From positions 7,367,210-7,431,209 of the forward strand of contig JAQFVV010012422.1 in the NCBI GenBank assembly GCA_028023455.1: a DNA stretch of 64,000 nucleotides. Reading direction: 5' to 3'. Each line of letters starts with the position of its first letter. The stretch's first letter is position 1. Below, piece by piece: positions 54,633 through 64,000 of this stretch. The notes under the pieces were generated by a model. It saw nothing but the letters and a program-made list of their open reading frames with translations. It was not told where the DNA came from and did not search any database. A program made the position numbers and the translations under genes. This stretch comes from Epiperipatus broadwayi. Lineage: Eukaryota; Onychophora; Udeonychophora; Euonychophora; Peripatidae.

Positions 54633-57600
54633 ATCTGTGAACTGATGTGAGATGAATGGATAAATAAAATAATTTATACAATGTGATTAAGTGAAAAACC
54701 ATCCAATTTTATTTACGTTGCTAATAAATAATATTAATAATGAAATGGTATTAATAGTTTGAATGGCTCCGATTAACTTATAACATTCAATTATGAAGTT
54801 GTTACAAATAATTATAAATAAATGTTGTTACATTAAAGCTTTCATGAAATTCAAATAAATATTTGGATAAGTGCAAAAAGAAAAAGGATATTACAATCCC
54901 AGGCATTTAAATTGTATATAATGAGAGATTCTTTAGTTTATTCTCATCAGTTGAAACATAAACAATATAATATGGTGTTAACTATCTAAATATCCATACA
55001 TTCAGTCATGATACTGTAAGTGCACATAAATGTATAAATAAAATAATATTATTAAAATTGTTTTATCTGGCCAGTAAACTTAATATCTCCGAAAATTTTT
55101 AAAACAAAGAAAAATATGCATGCATAATAAAAAATTATATGAGTGAAATTTTATTATTTATGCAAAAGTTTCTTTTTTTTTAAAGTTCTTGTATGAAAGT
55201 TCTTTATTCTAGATCCCATAATCAGTGAAGCTTAACAAGTTTAATGGATAAATTTGCTCCAGGAAGTGATTTCTTCATACTAAATCAATTGTCTTTATAG
55301 CTTGTAGGATGATGCAATTTTCCAAGAAAGTTTCATTTGGCTCTTCTAAGTCATAAACCACTCTCAAGGAATTCTCATATAGCCATGGTCAAAATAGTTT
55401 ATTTTATAATGGAATAAATTTGTTTCATAACTTCTTAAAGAGTACTTTCATGAAATATAACTTATTATAATTTTGAAATAACATTTACATACAGGATTCA
55501 CCAAAAAAAAAAAGAACTTGTAAATAATTGGAATGATCAAAAGGCTTTTGACCCTTTTTTACTTGACCTCTAGCAAGGCATTCTGTTATTTGAACACCAA
55601 CTGTATATTTTTTCACAAAATATATCCAGTGTTATCAGCTTCAGATTTAGATTGCATGCATAAATTTCATTCTATATTATTCTTTTCTGCTGTCCTTTCT
55701 TGTATTGTAATTTCATATAACATTGTTATAAGAATTCTAGAATAGGTTAATTAATGATGCTTTTATATAATTTTGGCCTATTCATACAAAAATTTAAAAT
55801 AAGTATCTTATAATTTTTGAAGATTAATAAAATATAAAGCATTTAACTTGTATAAAATAAATATAATAAGTTTTCAGTATTTAGGTTTTTTATTTAATAA
55901 GCTTACCTATATTCACACATGGCTATTATTATTCAACCTTTATTAATTAAAATCTAAATTATAGCAAGCTTCTCTTTTTCAAACATATATTTATACTTTG
56001 GAAAGTTTTTTTCAAAATAAACACTCCAAAAAAAAATTATAAATCATTTAATTAACATATACATTAACAAAATATAGATAATTAATTAACAAATAAGTTG
56101 TTTCTCATAAAGCAAATCAGATACAAACATAAACCTTTTTTTAATATATAGGCTTAAGGATAGGCATATTGTTATAATGTATCGTAACATTCACCTATAA
56201 TTAGGATTTTATTATATGATTTACGATCTCGTATTCAGTGACCAAATTGCATTAGATTATAAATTTCCTATCTGCCTCATTCTAAGCAACTTATCTCCAG
56301 CAATTATTTTTCCTGGTCACTTAATCCTATTTTAAACAATTTAATTCTACTGGCGAAAAGAAAAATAAGAAAGGAAATCAGCTTTTATTTATTTAAGGTG
56401 CCAGATCTCCTATTGAGAGTTCACTGGTTAACCTCCCCCCCTTTTCTTAACTGAATACTAAATGACTTATTTAAAATACCTGGAAGATTGTATTTTCCAG
56501 TACAGAGTCTGCAGTTTATTCAGTTACTGGCCATTATGGCAATTTTTCTAAGAATTTCAATAGACAATATTTAATAATTAACACCAATTTAAGTTATATT
56601 ATTACCTTTATTAATCTACTAAAATATCTCTACTAAGGTTAGAATAACAATAAATTTAACAATGATAATAACAAAAGATTAAATGGGGTAAAACATTTCT
56701 AAGAATTCTATTAAATTTAAACAACACTTAATATGATTGTCCTAATTCGAGGGAGAAAAACAAAGCTTTAGCAAATAGTGGTCACTTTAAAGTTTCTTAC
56801 CAGTAAGTTATTGTTAACATATCACATTATAAGTTCTACCATGCATGGATTTATTTTGACTGAGGGGATCCACAATCTGTTACTGGAGCAGCACATAAAT
56901 AATTTGTGGGTTCAAATTTTGTAGGAAATGAGTTCGCTCAGGGTCTTATGCGACATCGGGCAGAAACAACACTGGCAAATGATTTCTTCTACTCATACAT
57001 TTTAAGATAAGCTGGCACTCCTTCAGCATTCTCTTTATGACTTTGTGCAAGGTTTTATTTCTTTTTTCTTTCTTTCATGATTGATTTTCCTGTAAGCACA
57101 GATCTGAGGTTTCTTCTTCACATTCTTCTTTTCTTTTTTTTTTTGTATCTGATGTGCTTTCCCTTTTATACCCTTGATTTTTTTTTTGTCTCTGCACATC
57201 ACCTGTTGGCACCTATTAGTTCAACTCAACTTTAGTATAATTTTGTCTTCAAATTCATGCTTTCTCTTTTTGGGATCGCCATTTTTAATTAATGATCGAT
57301 TGCTACACTTTGTGTGGTTAATGGCTTTTTGTGATAAGAAGTTATTTTTTTATCTTTTCTTTGCCTTTTTTTTTGTTCAATACACACAAAAATAGTTTTC
57401 CCCCTTTCTCTCTCTCTCTCTCGTTATTTTTAAGACAAAAAAAAAAAATCTATACAACCCACATTATGTAAATCAAACTAACCAAATATTTAAAGCAAAT
57501 GGAATATTCTCATTAAGTAATTTAAGAATTTGATTTCTAAACTGCCACTTTAATTTGCACTAGAATAAATATAGTATAATATATATAATTGATATCTCAT

Positions 57601-59078
57601 TTTTATGCTACTGTAGAGGAAGATGAATAGATCTACTCTTAATAACATATGAGTAAGTAAGGTAGTCATGTGATGTAGTTGTTGGTATTAACGTTATTAG
57701 TGAAAGAATGAAAGGGATTTACAATCAGAATAAAAGTGAATTTATTGAAATATATGAAAATTGACTTGGCATCACGTCTATACAATGTGTAAAGTGTGTT
57801 GATTTGGATTCAAGATCATAACAAAATAAAAGATGGCTGCTAAATGCATAGTACATTAGTTCCTACTTTGATGAGGGCAAAATTTAAAGACAAAGTACAA
57901 CCTCAAAAATTACAAAAATCATGATAACAATTGATAGCAGTGAACCAGATTTATCTTTTTCTTTAGGATTATTTTTAAAGATATTTTTGATTTTATTTTA
58001 ATAATATCCTTTATAATTTTAATTTTCTGTGTGAACGCAAAGTTACTATGGTTAGTTTTAAAAAATAATCGTATAAATTAAAGCTTCAAGGTGTCTTATT
58101 TATAACAACATATTTCTTTAGTATGTTGTATCAAAATATAGATGCAGGAGAGAATGCAAATTTGTCTTGCAGGTAGAAGTACACACCCTATTATATAAGA
58201 ATAAAAGCTTTAGAAATTTTTCATTTAAGGGCGCCCTGTAAAATTTTAAAAATACAGTGGCCAAATCATCCTTCAGTTTTCTGCATATGATATTGCAGAT
58301 TCACTATTGTAAGATCACATTATCACTGGATTGAACATGCGAAATGAATGATCATTATAAGACTTTCTAAAAGCGGTTGCCCTATTGTGAATTTGAACAT
58401 GGTTTTCATGGCAGAGGTAGATCTCATTTGCATTATAAAAATTATATCCATATTTTAAAGAAGTGCAGTGTTGATTTTTTTCTGATTCGAAAGATATAAA
58501 AGAAAATAGAATACATTCAGGAGCAAAATTGAATACAAATATTGACATATTTTGGAAAGGAAAGATTTCTACAGAAGCTAAAAGACAAAACTGCAAAATA
58601 CCAAATAAGATGAATAATAAATAGTTCAGCATATTCTATATGTGAATGTAATTGTGGCCCATACAGTGACTTGTAGAGTCATTGCAAAACTCATTTTTAG
58701 AGTAGTAATAGCAGCAATAATAAGAGTAGTATTTAGTTCTGCCTTCTTGTCTTTTTTCTCCTGAAGTTGGAATGGCCACATTCATTTGCTAGTAACTGCT
58801 GCTTAATGATGATTATGATGATAAAGAGTGATTAATTCAAAAGTTAAAGGGTTTTGGAATTGATTCCCAAGTGAAAAAATAAAAAAATTGAATTTTGTCA
58901 ACTCAGTGGAATTTTGATGCCCAATCCATCACTTTGATGATAGAATGTCACTTTTTCCCTCTGCAATATACTTTTTCATTAGAACTGCTCACCCTTGGGT
59001 CTCTTAGGTGATCATTGAACAGATTATTAAAATAATTAAACACTAATTAATACATCTAATTAATGCAAAATACAGACT
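54633..59078. other. 4.4-kb gene-less stretch
   Basis: I find no gene, long inverted repeat or tRNA-like head here; it is the longest plain region of the window. It contains a CT run at 57407-57422, A runs at 55502 and 57439, and scattered T runs around 57130-57180. Frames at 55533, 57174 and 58315 (70 to 105 codons) are Phe/Leu-rich with no recognisable motif. I looked for splice-bounded exons by eye and saw none I could support. Confidence 0.5.
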
Positions 59079-59447
59079 TCAGACCACTCAAAGAAGTATG
59101 GAGAGATGCATGTTGGGAGTAACAAGAAGAGATTGAAAATGCAATATATGGATAAGAAAACAAACAGGTGTTACTGGCCTCATTGAAAAAAATTAAAAGA
59201 TTGAAGTGGAATTGGGCTGGACATATTATCAGAAGAGGTGATAATAGATGAACAATTGAAATCTTAAACTGGATTCCAAGAGATTGTAAAAGATTTAGAA
59301 AGAGACCACATGTAAAATGGATGGATGAAATAAGAAAGTGTGCAGTAGTGATGTGGAGAAGAGAAGCTGAAAATCAGAGAAGATGGATTGAACTTTGAGA
59401 GACTTCATCTTGCAGTGGATTGATAATGTTTGATGATGATGATGACA
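59079..59447 (+). mobile_element. RTE-type LINE, 3' end
   Basis: Plus-strand frames read QTTQRSMERCMLGVTRRD, NIWIRKQTGVTGLIEK, RLKWNWAGHIIRRGDN, then PRDCKRFRKRPHVKWMDEIR and, at the end, RRWIEL. This is the conserved end of RTE/BovB-like ORF2 (QR-MER-MLGI--RD, IR--T-V-D, KWKWAGHIAR--D-RW, GRP--RW-DDI). The element finishes in GATGATGATGATG, the short repeat tail typical of RTE. 5'-truncated to about 370 bp with one frameshift and a few stops, less decayed than the relic at 21290. Confidence 0.87.
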
Positions 59448-59924
59448 GTATTTTCATTACATTTTTAAAAAATTCAGATTTTTTTTCTTATAAATTTTTT
59501 TTTCACATTTATCTTTGATAAAATATATCTTTAACATAATATCATTTTTTTTTGGTGATAGAATTTTAAAATTCTGCTTTTGACCACACAACCAAATTTT
59601 TTATATTATATCAAGAATAAAATTTAAACTATTACCTATCATTTAATTTATGTGTATATCTTTTTTTAAAAAGGCTTAAAATATCAGACTTACTTAATAC
59701 ATATAAACTTAAAACTCATACAGATAAAACTAACTGCATACGTGCAGTTGTTCATCTATCATATGATACTCACCAACTGTTCAATAATTGTGATTTCAGG
59801 AGGAACAATAGCTAGTGTTGAATATGCAGAGCATTATAATACTGTATTCTAGTCATTTAACTCATTTCCACTGAACATCACATGATCACCATTCTTTATG
59901 CTTGCACGAGCTGTTTACACAAAA
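59448..59924. other. Gene-less stretch
   Basis: Nothing recognisable. CACATGATCACCATTCTTTA at the right edge also precedes another family A copy (36694), so family A may extend slightly outward. Confidence 0.45.
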
Positions 59925-60205
59925 GCAAAATTCTTCATACAGTTGCACCATTCACTGCAAGCCAGAGTAAATCAATGGATGCAGGAAGGTTTGTGCTTGA
60001 AATCCTATCTAGTGTTTAAGATCTTGGTGCAGTTCTCTCAGATTCAAGGCTTCTTACTGATGAAATCCACAAGCTAGAAACTAATATGGGGATATTGGAT
60101 GAGTAGGCACTAGATAGAGATTTTATACATAAACCTTCCTGCATTTGTTGATTACTCTGGCTTGCACTCAATGGCACTACTGTATGGAGAGTTTTGCTTC
60201 TGTGT
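59925..60205. repeat. Foldback family A, fifth copy
   Basis: The left arm (AAAATTCTTCATACAGTTGC, CCAGAGTAAATCAATGGATG, AATCCTATCTAGTG; 59937-60014) has lost its ribozyme part. The spacer, ribozyme region and right arm (60015-60205) are complete. The two arms pair over about 80 bp. Diverged about as much as the 36738 copy. Confidence 0.87.
60052..60093 (+). ncRNA. Decayed hammerhead motif (family A)
   Basis: The core CUGAUGA (60057-60063) and GAAA are intact, but stem II has become AAUCC/GCUA (unpaired at its base), stem I is UCUUA/UGGGGA with mismatches, and the cleavage-site UC is AU. Expected inactive. Confidence 0.55.
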
Positions 60206-60769
60206 TAAGTCATTTCTTATGCATGAATCTACATCACTTTTCCAAATAATTTTATTATCCTTTCTCTTTTTCAAAAACTTGCTCCTATTCTTTTTTAAGA
60301 TAATCTCTTACCTTTTCTTTTTCTAATGTTCTCACATTTTATAATTTCTTTCTATATGTCTTTCAAATTCTAAGTATATATACAATTAATTTCTCAAACA
60401 AAAATTTTAATTTGCTTTGAAAGTTGTTTTTTTTTTTCACTTTTGAAAAACACTTGTATGTTTCTGGGTTGGTTTTTCTACATACCTTTATCTTTTCTTT
60501 TGAAGTTCCATTTTCAAAATCATAAAAAAATATATAATTGACCAAGCAACAACATTAACATTTTGTAAATCTTTGTGTTAGTTCTAGCTTGAAAGGGTTA
60601 AAGAATATTTTATAATCTATAATATGTCTAATATCTTTTTCAGTTCTCATCTAATTTTTTATTACTATAATCTATATTTTCCATATTCTAAAACACTAGA
60701 TGCATTGCTTGGAAAGTAGCATGTTTGCTTATAAGGCAATATGTAATGTGCTTATACTAAATATTTCTT
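60206..60769. other. Gene-less stretch
   Basis: T-rich DNA; a minus-strand frame of 60 codons (60363-60545) is Lys/Asn-rich and unsupported. Confidence 0.5.
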
Positions 60770-60960
60770 ATATATGTCAGTAGAAGAATTTGAACTTAGG
60801 ACTTTTTAGTTCATATTTGTCCTCCACTTCATCTCAAGCAACTGATACACATGACCACATACTTACAAAATATATAGAGGATCACCAATATTGATATTTT
60901 GTGCAAAAACACTTATCAGTTGAACCAGATCATAGTCTCCCATATATATATATATATATG
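60770..60960 (-). repeat. SINE-like repeat family 3 copy
   Basis: GAATTTGAACTTAGGACTTT (reverse of a weak B box), CTGATACACATGACCACATA and TTGTGCAAAAACACTTATCA GTTG, ACCAGATCATAG follow the order of the copy at 49535. Ends in a TA run at 60942-60959. Confidence 0.6.
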
Positions 60961-61545
60961 AAACATATGCTGTTCCTCATATAAATATTCAAAAGACCCC
61001 CCCCCCCATTTAAAAACGTCTAGCGTGATTCAGTCTAATTGGGAACGCAATAAATTTTGATTTGTTTAAAAAAAAAATCATATTTTTAATTTTGTGATTG
61101 ATCGATTTGAATAAAATATTAAGTCATCTTATTTTTTTTTTTATCTGTCTCAATAAAAAAAAAAAGAAATTAATTATCCAATCATTAAAAAGAAAAAAGG
61201 AAAAGATACTTGGATTAAACTGAGGCAGTATTCAAATTAGACACGTCGTGGGAAGAAAAGAACTTTTTTTTCTCTCTCGTCTTACACAGAGAGGCAGAAC
61301 ATATTAAATCTTTTTTTTTAAAAAAAAAAGTGTATTACTTAATTCTTTTGACTCATTAAAATGGAAAAAGAAAGCTTTCCTAGAGGAATTATGATGTCAA
61401 TGGGGTAATTTAGCGGCTTTACTCTCTCCACGCTGTGCCATGACTTTACATAGATGAAATAATCCGCCTTCTTTTTGAATAAACTGGACTGCAAAACTGG
61501 AAGGTAATTATGTTATAGGAATGTTTATACATCTTTATCATAGAT
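60961..61545. other. Gene-less stretch
   Basis: C run at 60997-61007 and several A and T runs. No supported gene. Confidence 0.5.
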
Positions 61546-61890
61546 TATAAATTGACATCGTGAAATGTCTACATAAAAATTATTTTTATAAAATATTAAA
61601 ATATTTTTATCATATGTTATAAAGTGAAGTTATGAAACGGTTGCATACATTTTGTTTAATAAAGTATTAAGACATCTTTACCATACGTTATAAAGTGAAG
61701 TTATGAAACGGTTGCATACATTTTGTTTAATAAAGTATTAAGACATCTTTACCATACGTTATAAAGTGAAGTTATGAAATAATTACGTAGAATTTATTTT
61801 GTAAAATATTAGAACATGTTTATCATACGTTATAAAATGAAGTTATGAAATGGTTATACGCAAATTTATTTATAAAAATATTTGAACGTA
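61546..61890. repeat. 71-bp satellite array, ~5 units
   Basis: TTATAAAGTGAAGTTATGAA, ACGGTTGCATACATTTTGTT, TAATAAAGTATTAAGACATC and TTTACCATACG form a 71-bp unit. The two middle units are identical, the outer ones diverged, the usual pattern for a locally homogenised array. Confidence 0.93.
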
Positions 61891-61929
61891 TTTACTATAT
61901 GGATTAAAAATGCTTTAATTGCATACTAC

Positions 61930-62600
61930 TTCTATCTGAGTAATGTAACAGAACTTATGTGTATGAATATACTGTTATATTTGATTAAATTAGAAATGCT
62001 TCAATTACTAAATGATAAATGCTCCACAAACCAAACAGAGTTTATGTGTAAGAATATACTTTTATATTTGGCTAAATTATAAATGCCTCAATTATCAAAT
62101 GATAAATGCTCTACAAACCAAGAATTGCTGAGTTCAAATGTCTACCAATCGGTAATAATTCATAAAATGATGAAATGCTCTATAAATCATAAATACTTGA
62201 CTGCTTCTAAGCTTCTTATAATGTAACAGAGTTTATGTGTAAGAATATACTTTTATATTTGGCTAAATTATAAATGCCTCAATTATCAAATGATAAATGC
62301 TCTACAAACCAAGAATTGCTGAGTTCAAATGTCTACCAATCGGTAATAATTCATAAAATGATGAAATGCTCTATAAATCATAAATGCTTGACTGCTTCTA
62401 AGCTTCTTATAATGTAACAGAGTTTATGTATAAGAATATACTTTTATATTTGACTAAATTATAAATGCTTTAATTACCAAATGATGAATGCTCCACAAAC
62501 CAAGAATTGCTGAATTTAAATGTTTACCAATCAGTAATAATTCATAAAATAACAAAATGTCATATGAATCATAAATGCTTAACTGCTACCAAGCTTCTTC
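61930..62600. repeat. 191-bp satellite array, ~3.5 units
   Basis: ACAGAGTTTATGTG begins at 62034, 62226 and 62417 (periods 192 and 191). A partial unit lies before, from 61936. Units contain AAATGATAAATGCTCTACAA, ACCAAGAATTGCTGAGTTCA and GACTGCTTCTAAGCTTCTTA. Units 1 and 2 differ at very few positions, unit 3 more. The 66-codon frame at 61882-62082 lies in the array and is not a gene. Confidence 0.93.
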
Positions 62601-62604
62601 TCAT

Positions 62605-62862
62605 AAAGGAATACAAAAATAAACTATTGTTGAATTAGAATATTTCCAAGCTTCTTCTTGGATTCAAAATGAACTATTGTTGAATTAGAATATTCCCAAG
62701 CTTCTTCTCATAAATGGATTCAAAATGAACTATTGTTGAATTAGAATATTCCCAAGCTTCTTCTCATCAATGGATTCAAAATGAACTATTGTTGAATTAG
62801 ACTGTTTCCAAACGTCTTCTCATAAATGAACTTGTAAATGAACTATTGATAAAAAAAAGGAA
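62605..62862. repeat. 56-bp satellite array, ~4 units
   Basis: GAACTATTGTTGAATTAGAA, TATTCCCAAGCTTCTTCTCA and TAAATGGATTCAAAAT form a 56-bp unit, with one shortened unit (46 bp) at the left. CCAAGCTTCTTCTCATAAA also ends the preceding 191-bp unit, so this array probably grew from the end of that one. Confidence 0.92.
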
Positions 62863-63107
62863 CTGCTTCTAGCTCTTTCATAAGTAAAATGAAAATGAGT
62901 TATCATGTGGATAAAATGAACTTCGTTAGAAATTGCTAATTAATTGTTATTTAATAAATTTTTTTTGTTACTAAAAATTAAATTGGTTATCCAGTTGTCC
63001 AGTTTTGTTTTGTTTTATCGCATCACTCATCAATTATAGCACTGGTTCATGAGAATCTCATGCCTTCTGAGCTACGTCTGACATAACTAGACCCAGGCCA
63101 GTCAGGT

Positions 63108-63335
63108 TGTAGTGAGACGGAACTCTAATGGCGCTGTTTGGAAAACCAAACATATAAATGTTTAGATGTTCCCAGTCTTTATGGTACTACATCCTCTGAT
63201 GAGCAGGAAATATTGTTGTAGGAGGCATTAACATCTGCATTAGGAATGTCAATTGATAGTTCCTTCCTACAGCATGCTCATCAGAAAATTGTTACAACTG
63301 ATGTAATAAAAGGGTTGTATGCGGGTCCGGTTACA
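63108..63335 (+). repeat. Putative 5' LTR of a Gypsy-type element
   Basis: TGTAGTGAGACGGAACTCTA begins with TG, and GGGTCCGGTTACA ends with CA, bounding about 228 bp directly upstream of a primer-binding-like site and a gag frame. The LTR is more GC-rich than its surroundings. It contains CCTCTGATGAGCAGGAAATA and, in inverted form, CATGCTCATCAGAAAAT, but no full hammerhead. The 3' LTR is beyond the window, so the limits are unproven. Confidence 0.5.
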
Positions 63336-63445
63336 TTTGTCGTCCAACTGTGAGGCTTTATCCAGCTAGCCTAACCATAGGCACCTATTACATTGTCATC
63401 TTACTGTGAAGCCTTATCTAGCTAGCCTAATCATAGGCATAAGCA
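63336..63445 (+). promoter_or_regulatory. Putative primer-binding region, duplicated
   Basis: TTTGTCGTCCAACTGTGAGG just after the putative LTR resembles the TTTGGCGTCCAACGTGGGGC-type primer-binding region of many arthropod Gypsy elements. The block ATTACATTTGTCGTCC through CTAGCCTAACCATAGGC is repeated as ATTACATTGTCATCTTACTG through CTAGCCTAATCATAGGC (63389-63441), a diverged tandem duplication of about 57 bp. Confidence 0.45.
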
Positions 63446-63668
63446 GATCACGATTCTGTGATATGAACAGTGCATATGATGTAGTGATGTAATTTGTTCA
63501 GGAAGGATGGAAAAATAAAAGTTTAAAAGAAACAACACAAAAATGAATGGAATAAAGAATGAAACAGGCATTTCAAAGAAGATGGAGTAGGGTCATGGTG
63601 TGGATGGAGAGAGAAGCTTATTAAAGTTGAAATTAAAAAAAATACCATTAAACTAGAATAAAATATTG
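63446..63668 (+). other. Untranslated leader before gag
   Basis: Purine-rich sequence between the primer-binding region and gag. The last in-frame stop before the start codon is TAG at 63654-63656. AGGAAGGATGGAAAAATAAA and GGATGGAGAGAGAAGCTTAT show no open frame continuing into gag. Confidence 0.5.
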
Positions 63669-64000
63669 ATGAAAACCAGATCAAAATCAAAAAAAATGAT
63701 GAATACAGAAAGCATAGAGGATCCTCCTGAGAAAGAAGATAAACAAGAAGCTAAAGCAGATGAGGAATCAGAGAAAACAGGGGAGACATCTACATTAGCC
63801 CAGTTATTGGAAATTATAAAAGCAGGCCAAAAGAAAGGAGACAAACAAAGAGAAGAAGATATCAAACAAAGAGAAGAAGATATCAAACAAAGAGAAGAAG
63901 ATATCAAACAGAGAGAAGAAGATAACCAGAAAAGAGACAAACAAAGAGAAGAAGATATCAAACAGAGAGAAGAAGATAACCAAAAAAGAGATAAACAGAG
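63669..64000 (+). CDS. gag: Gypsy-type Gag, N-terminal part, cut by window end
   Basis: Open from ATG at 63669 (first in-frame ATG after a stop at 63654; a second ATG at 63696) to the end of the window, 110 codons. The start reads MKTRSKSKKMMNTESIED, then an acidic Lys/Glu stretch, LAQLLEIIKAGQKKG, and a run of heptads KQREEDI with variants KQREEDN-QKRD. The heptads are encoded by a 21-bp tandem repeat and predict a long coiled coil. Basic start, short hydrophobic helix and coiled coil match the N terminus of arthropod Gypsy/Mdg-like Gag, which assembles the cytoplasmic particle. No frameshift is visible. The minus-strand Ser/Leu-rich frame here is its shadow. The retrotransposon gag domain itself lies beyond the window. 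Confidence 0.72.
   Translation, partial: MKTRSKSKKMMNTESIEDPPEKEDKQEAKADEESEKTGETSTLAQLLEIIKAGQKKGDKQREEDIKQREEDIKQREEDIKQREEDNQKRDKQREEDIKQREEDNQKRDKQ

Noticed and set aside
63190-63300. CTGATGAGCAGGAAAT in the putative LTR as a hammerhead
   Set aside because: Only four bases separate the core from GAAA, leaving no room for a stem II hairpin.
63653-63961. 102-codon Ser/Leu-rich minus-strand frame
   Set aside because: Antisense shadow of the heptad-encoding 21-bp repeats of gag.

Overview
This window is AT-rich, intron- or intergenic-type metazoan DNA in which I find no host protein-coding gene. The longest open frames are 385 and 174 codons, and both belong to a decayed non-LTR retrotransposon. 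The mix of SINEs with tRNA-like heads, APE-type LINEs, an RTE-like LINE, Penelope-like elements, Gypsy-type LTR elements, long foldback elements, minisatellites and poly-C/poly-G tracts in very AT-rich DNA fits a large invertebrate genome. An arthropod, perhaps a chelicerate, is my guess, but no host gene is present to fix the taxon.

Layout. 0-8 kb holds Gypsy pol and gag relics, a foldback at 1.9-2.3 kb, two reverse-oriented SINEs at 4.4-4.65 kb and a 458-bp near-perfect palindrome at 7.64-8.10 kb. 9.5-11.1 kb holds a LINE C-terminal relic and the first hammerhead-bearing foldback (family A). 11.8-16.5 kb is the largest element: a minus-strand LINE with an SGNH/GDSL-like esterase domain, an APE endonuclease, a reverse transcriptase and a CCHC knuckle. 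It is broken by frameshifts and abuts the 3' end of a second copy. 17.8-30.7 kb holds scattered SINEs, a Gypsy integrase relic, an RTE relic containing its own foldback, a 53-bp tandem repeat, a small TIR element and a third LINE 3' end. 31.2-34.3 kb is an inverted, head-to-head pair of Penelope-like GIY-YIG endonuclease copies. Its right half is interrupted by a hammerhead-bearing hairpin and by a 1.15-kb block holding a tandem duplication with a foldback insertion. 34.4-52 kb holds more dispersed repeats and foldbacks of families A, B, E and F. 53.3-54.6 kb is a 41-bp minisatellite plus microsatellite. 59-62.9 kb holds an RTE 3' end, another family A copy and three adjacent satellite arrays (71, 191 and 56 bp). 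The window ends inside a Gypsy-type LTR element whose gag begins at about 63669.

Most notable result: several unrelated-looking foldback elements carry hammerhead ribozyme motifs. Five have an intact core (CUGANGA, stem II, GAAA, UH) and six are decayed. In the intact ones stem III is a perfect short palindrome (ACUAGU, ACCGCGGU or ACGU), as in the dimeric hammerheads known from Penelope-like elements. Stems I and II change between families while keeping pairing, which is evidence of an RNA structure rather than chance. In families A and B both arms of the inverted repeat hold one ribozyme, so either strand can carry one.

Limits: all homology calls come from reading motifs by eye. No alignment, profile search or folding program was run, and ages, copy numbers and the host taxon are not known.
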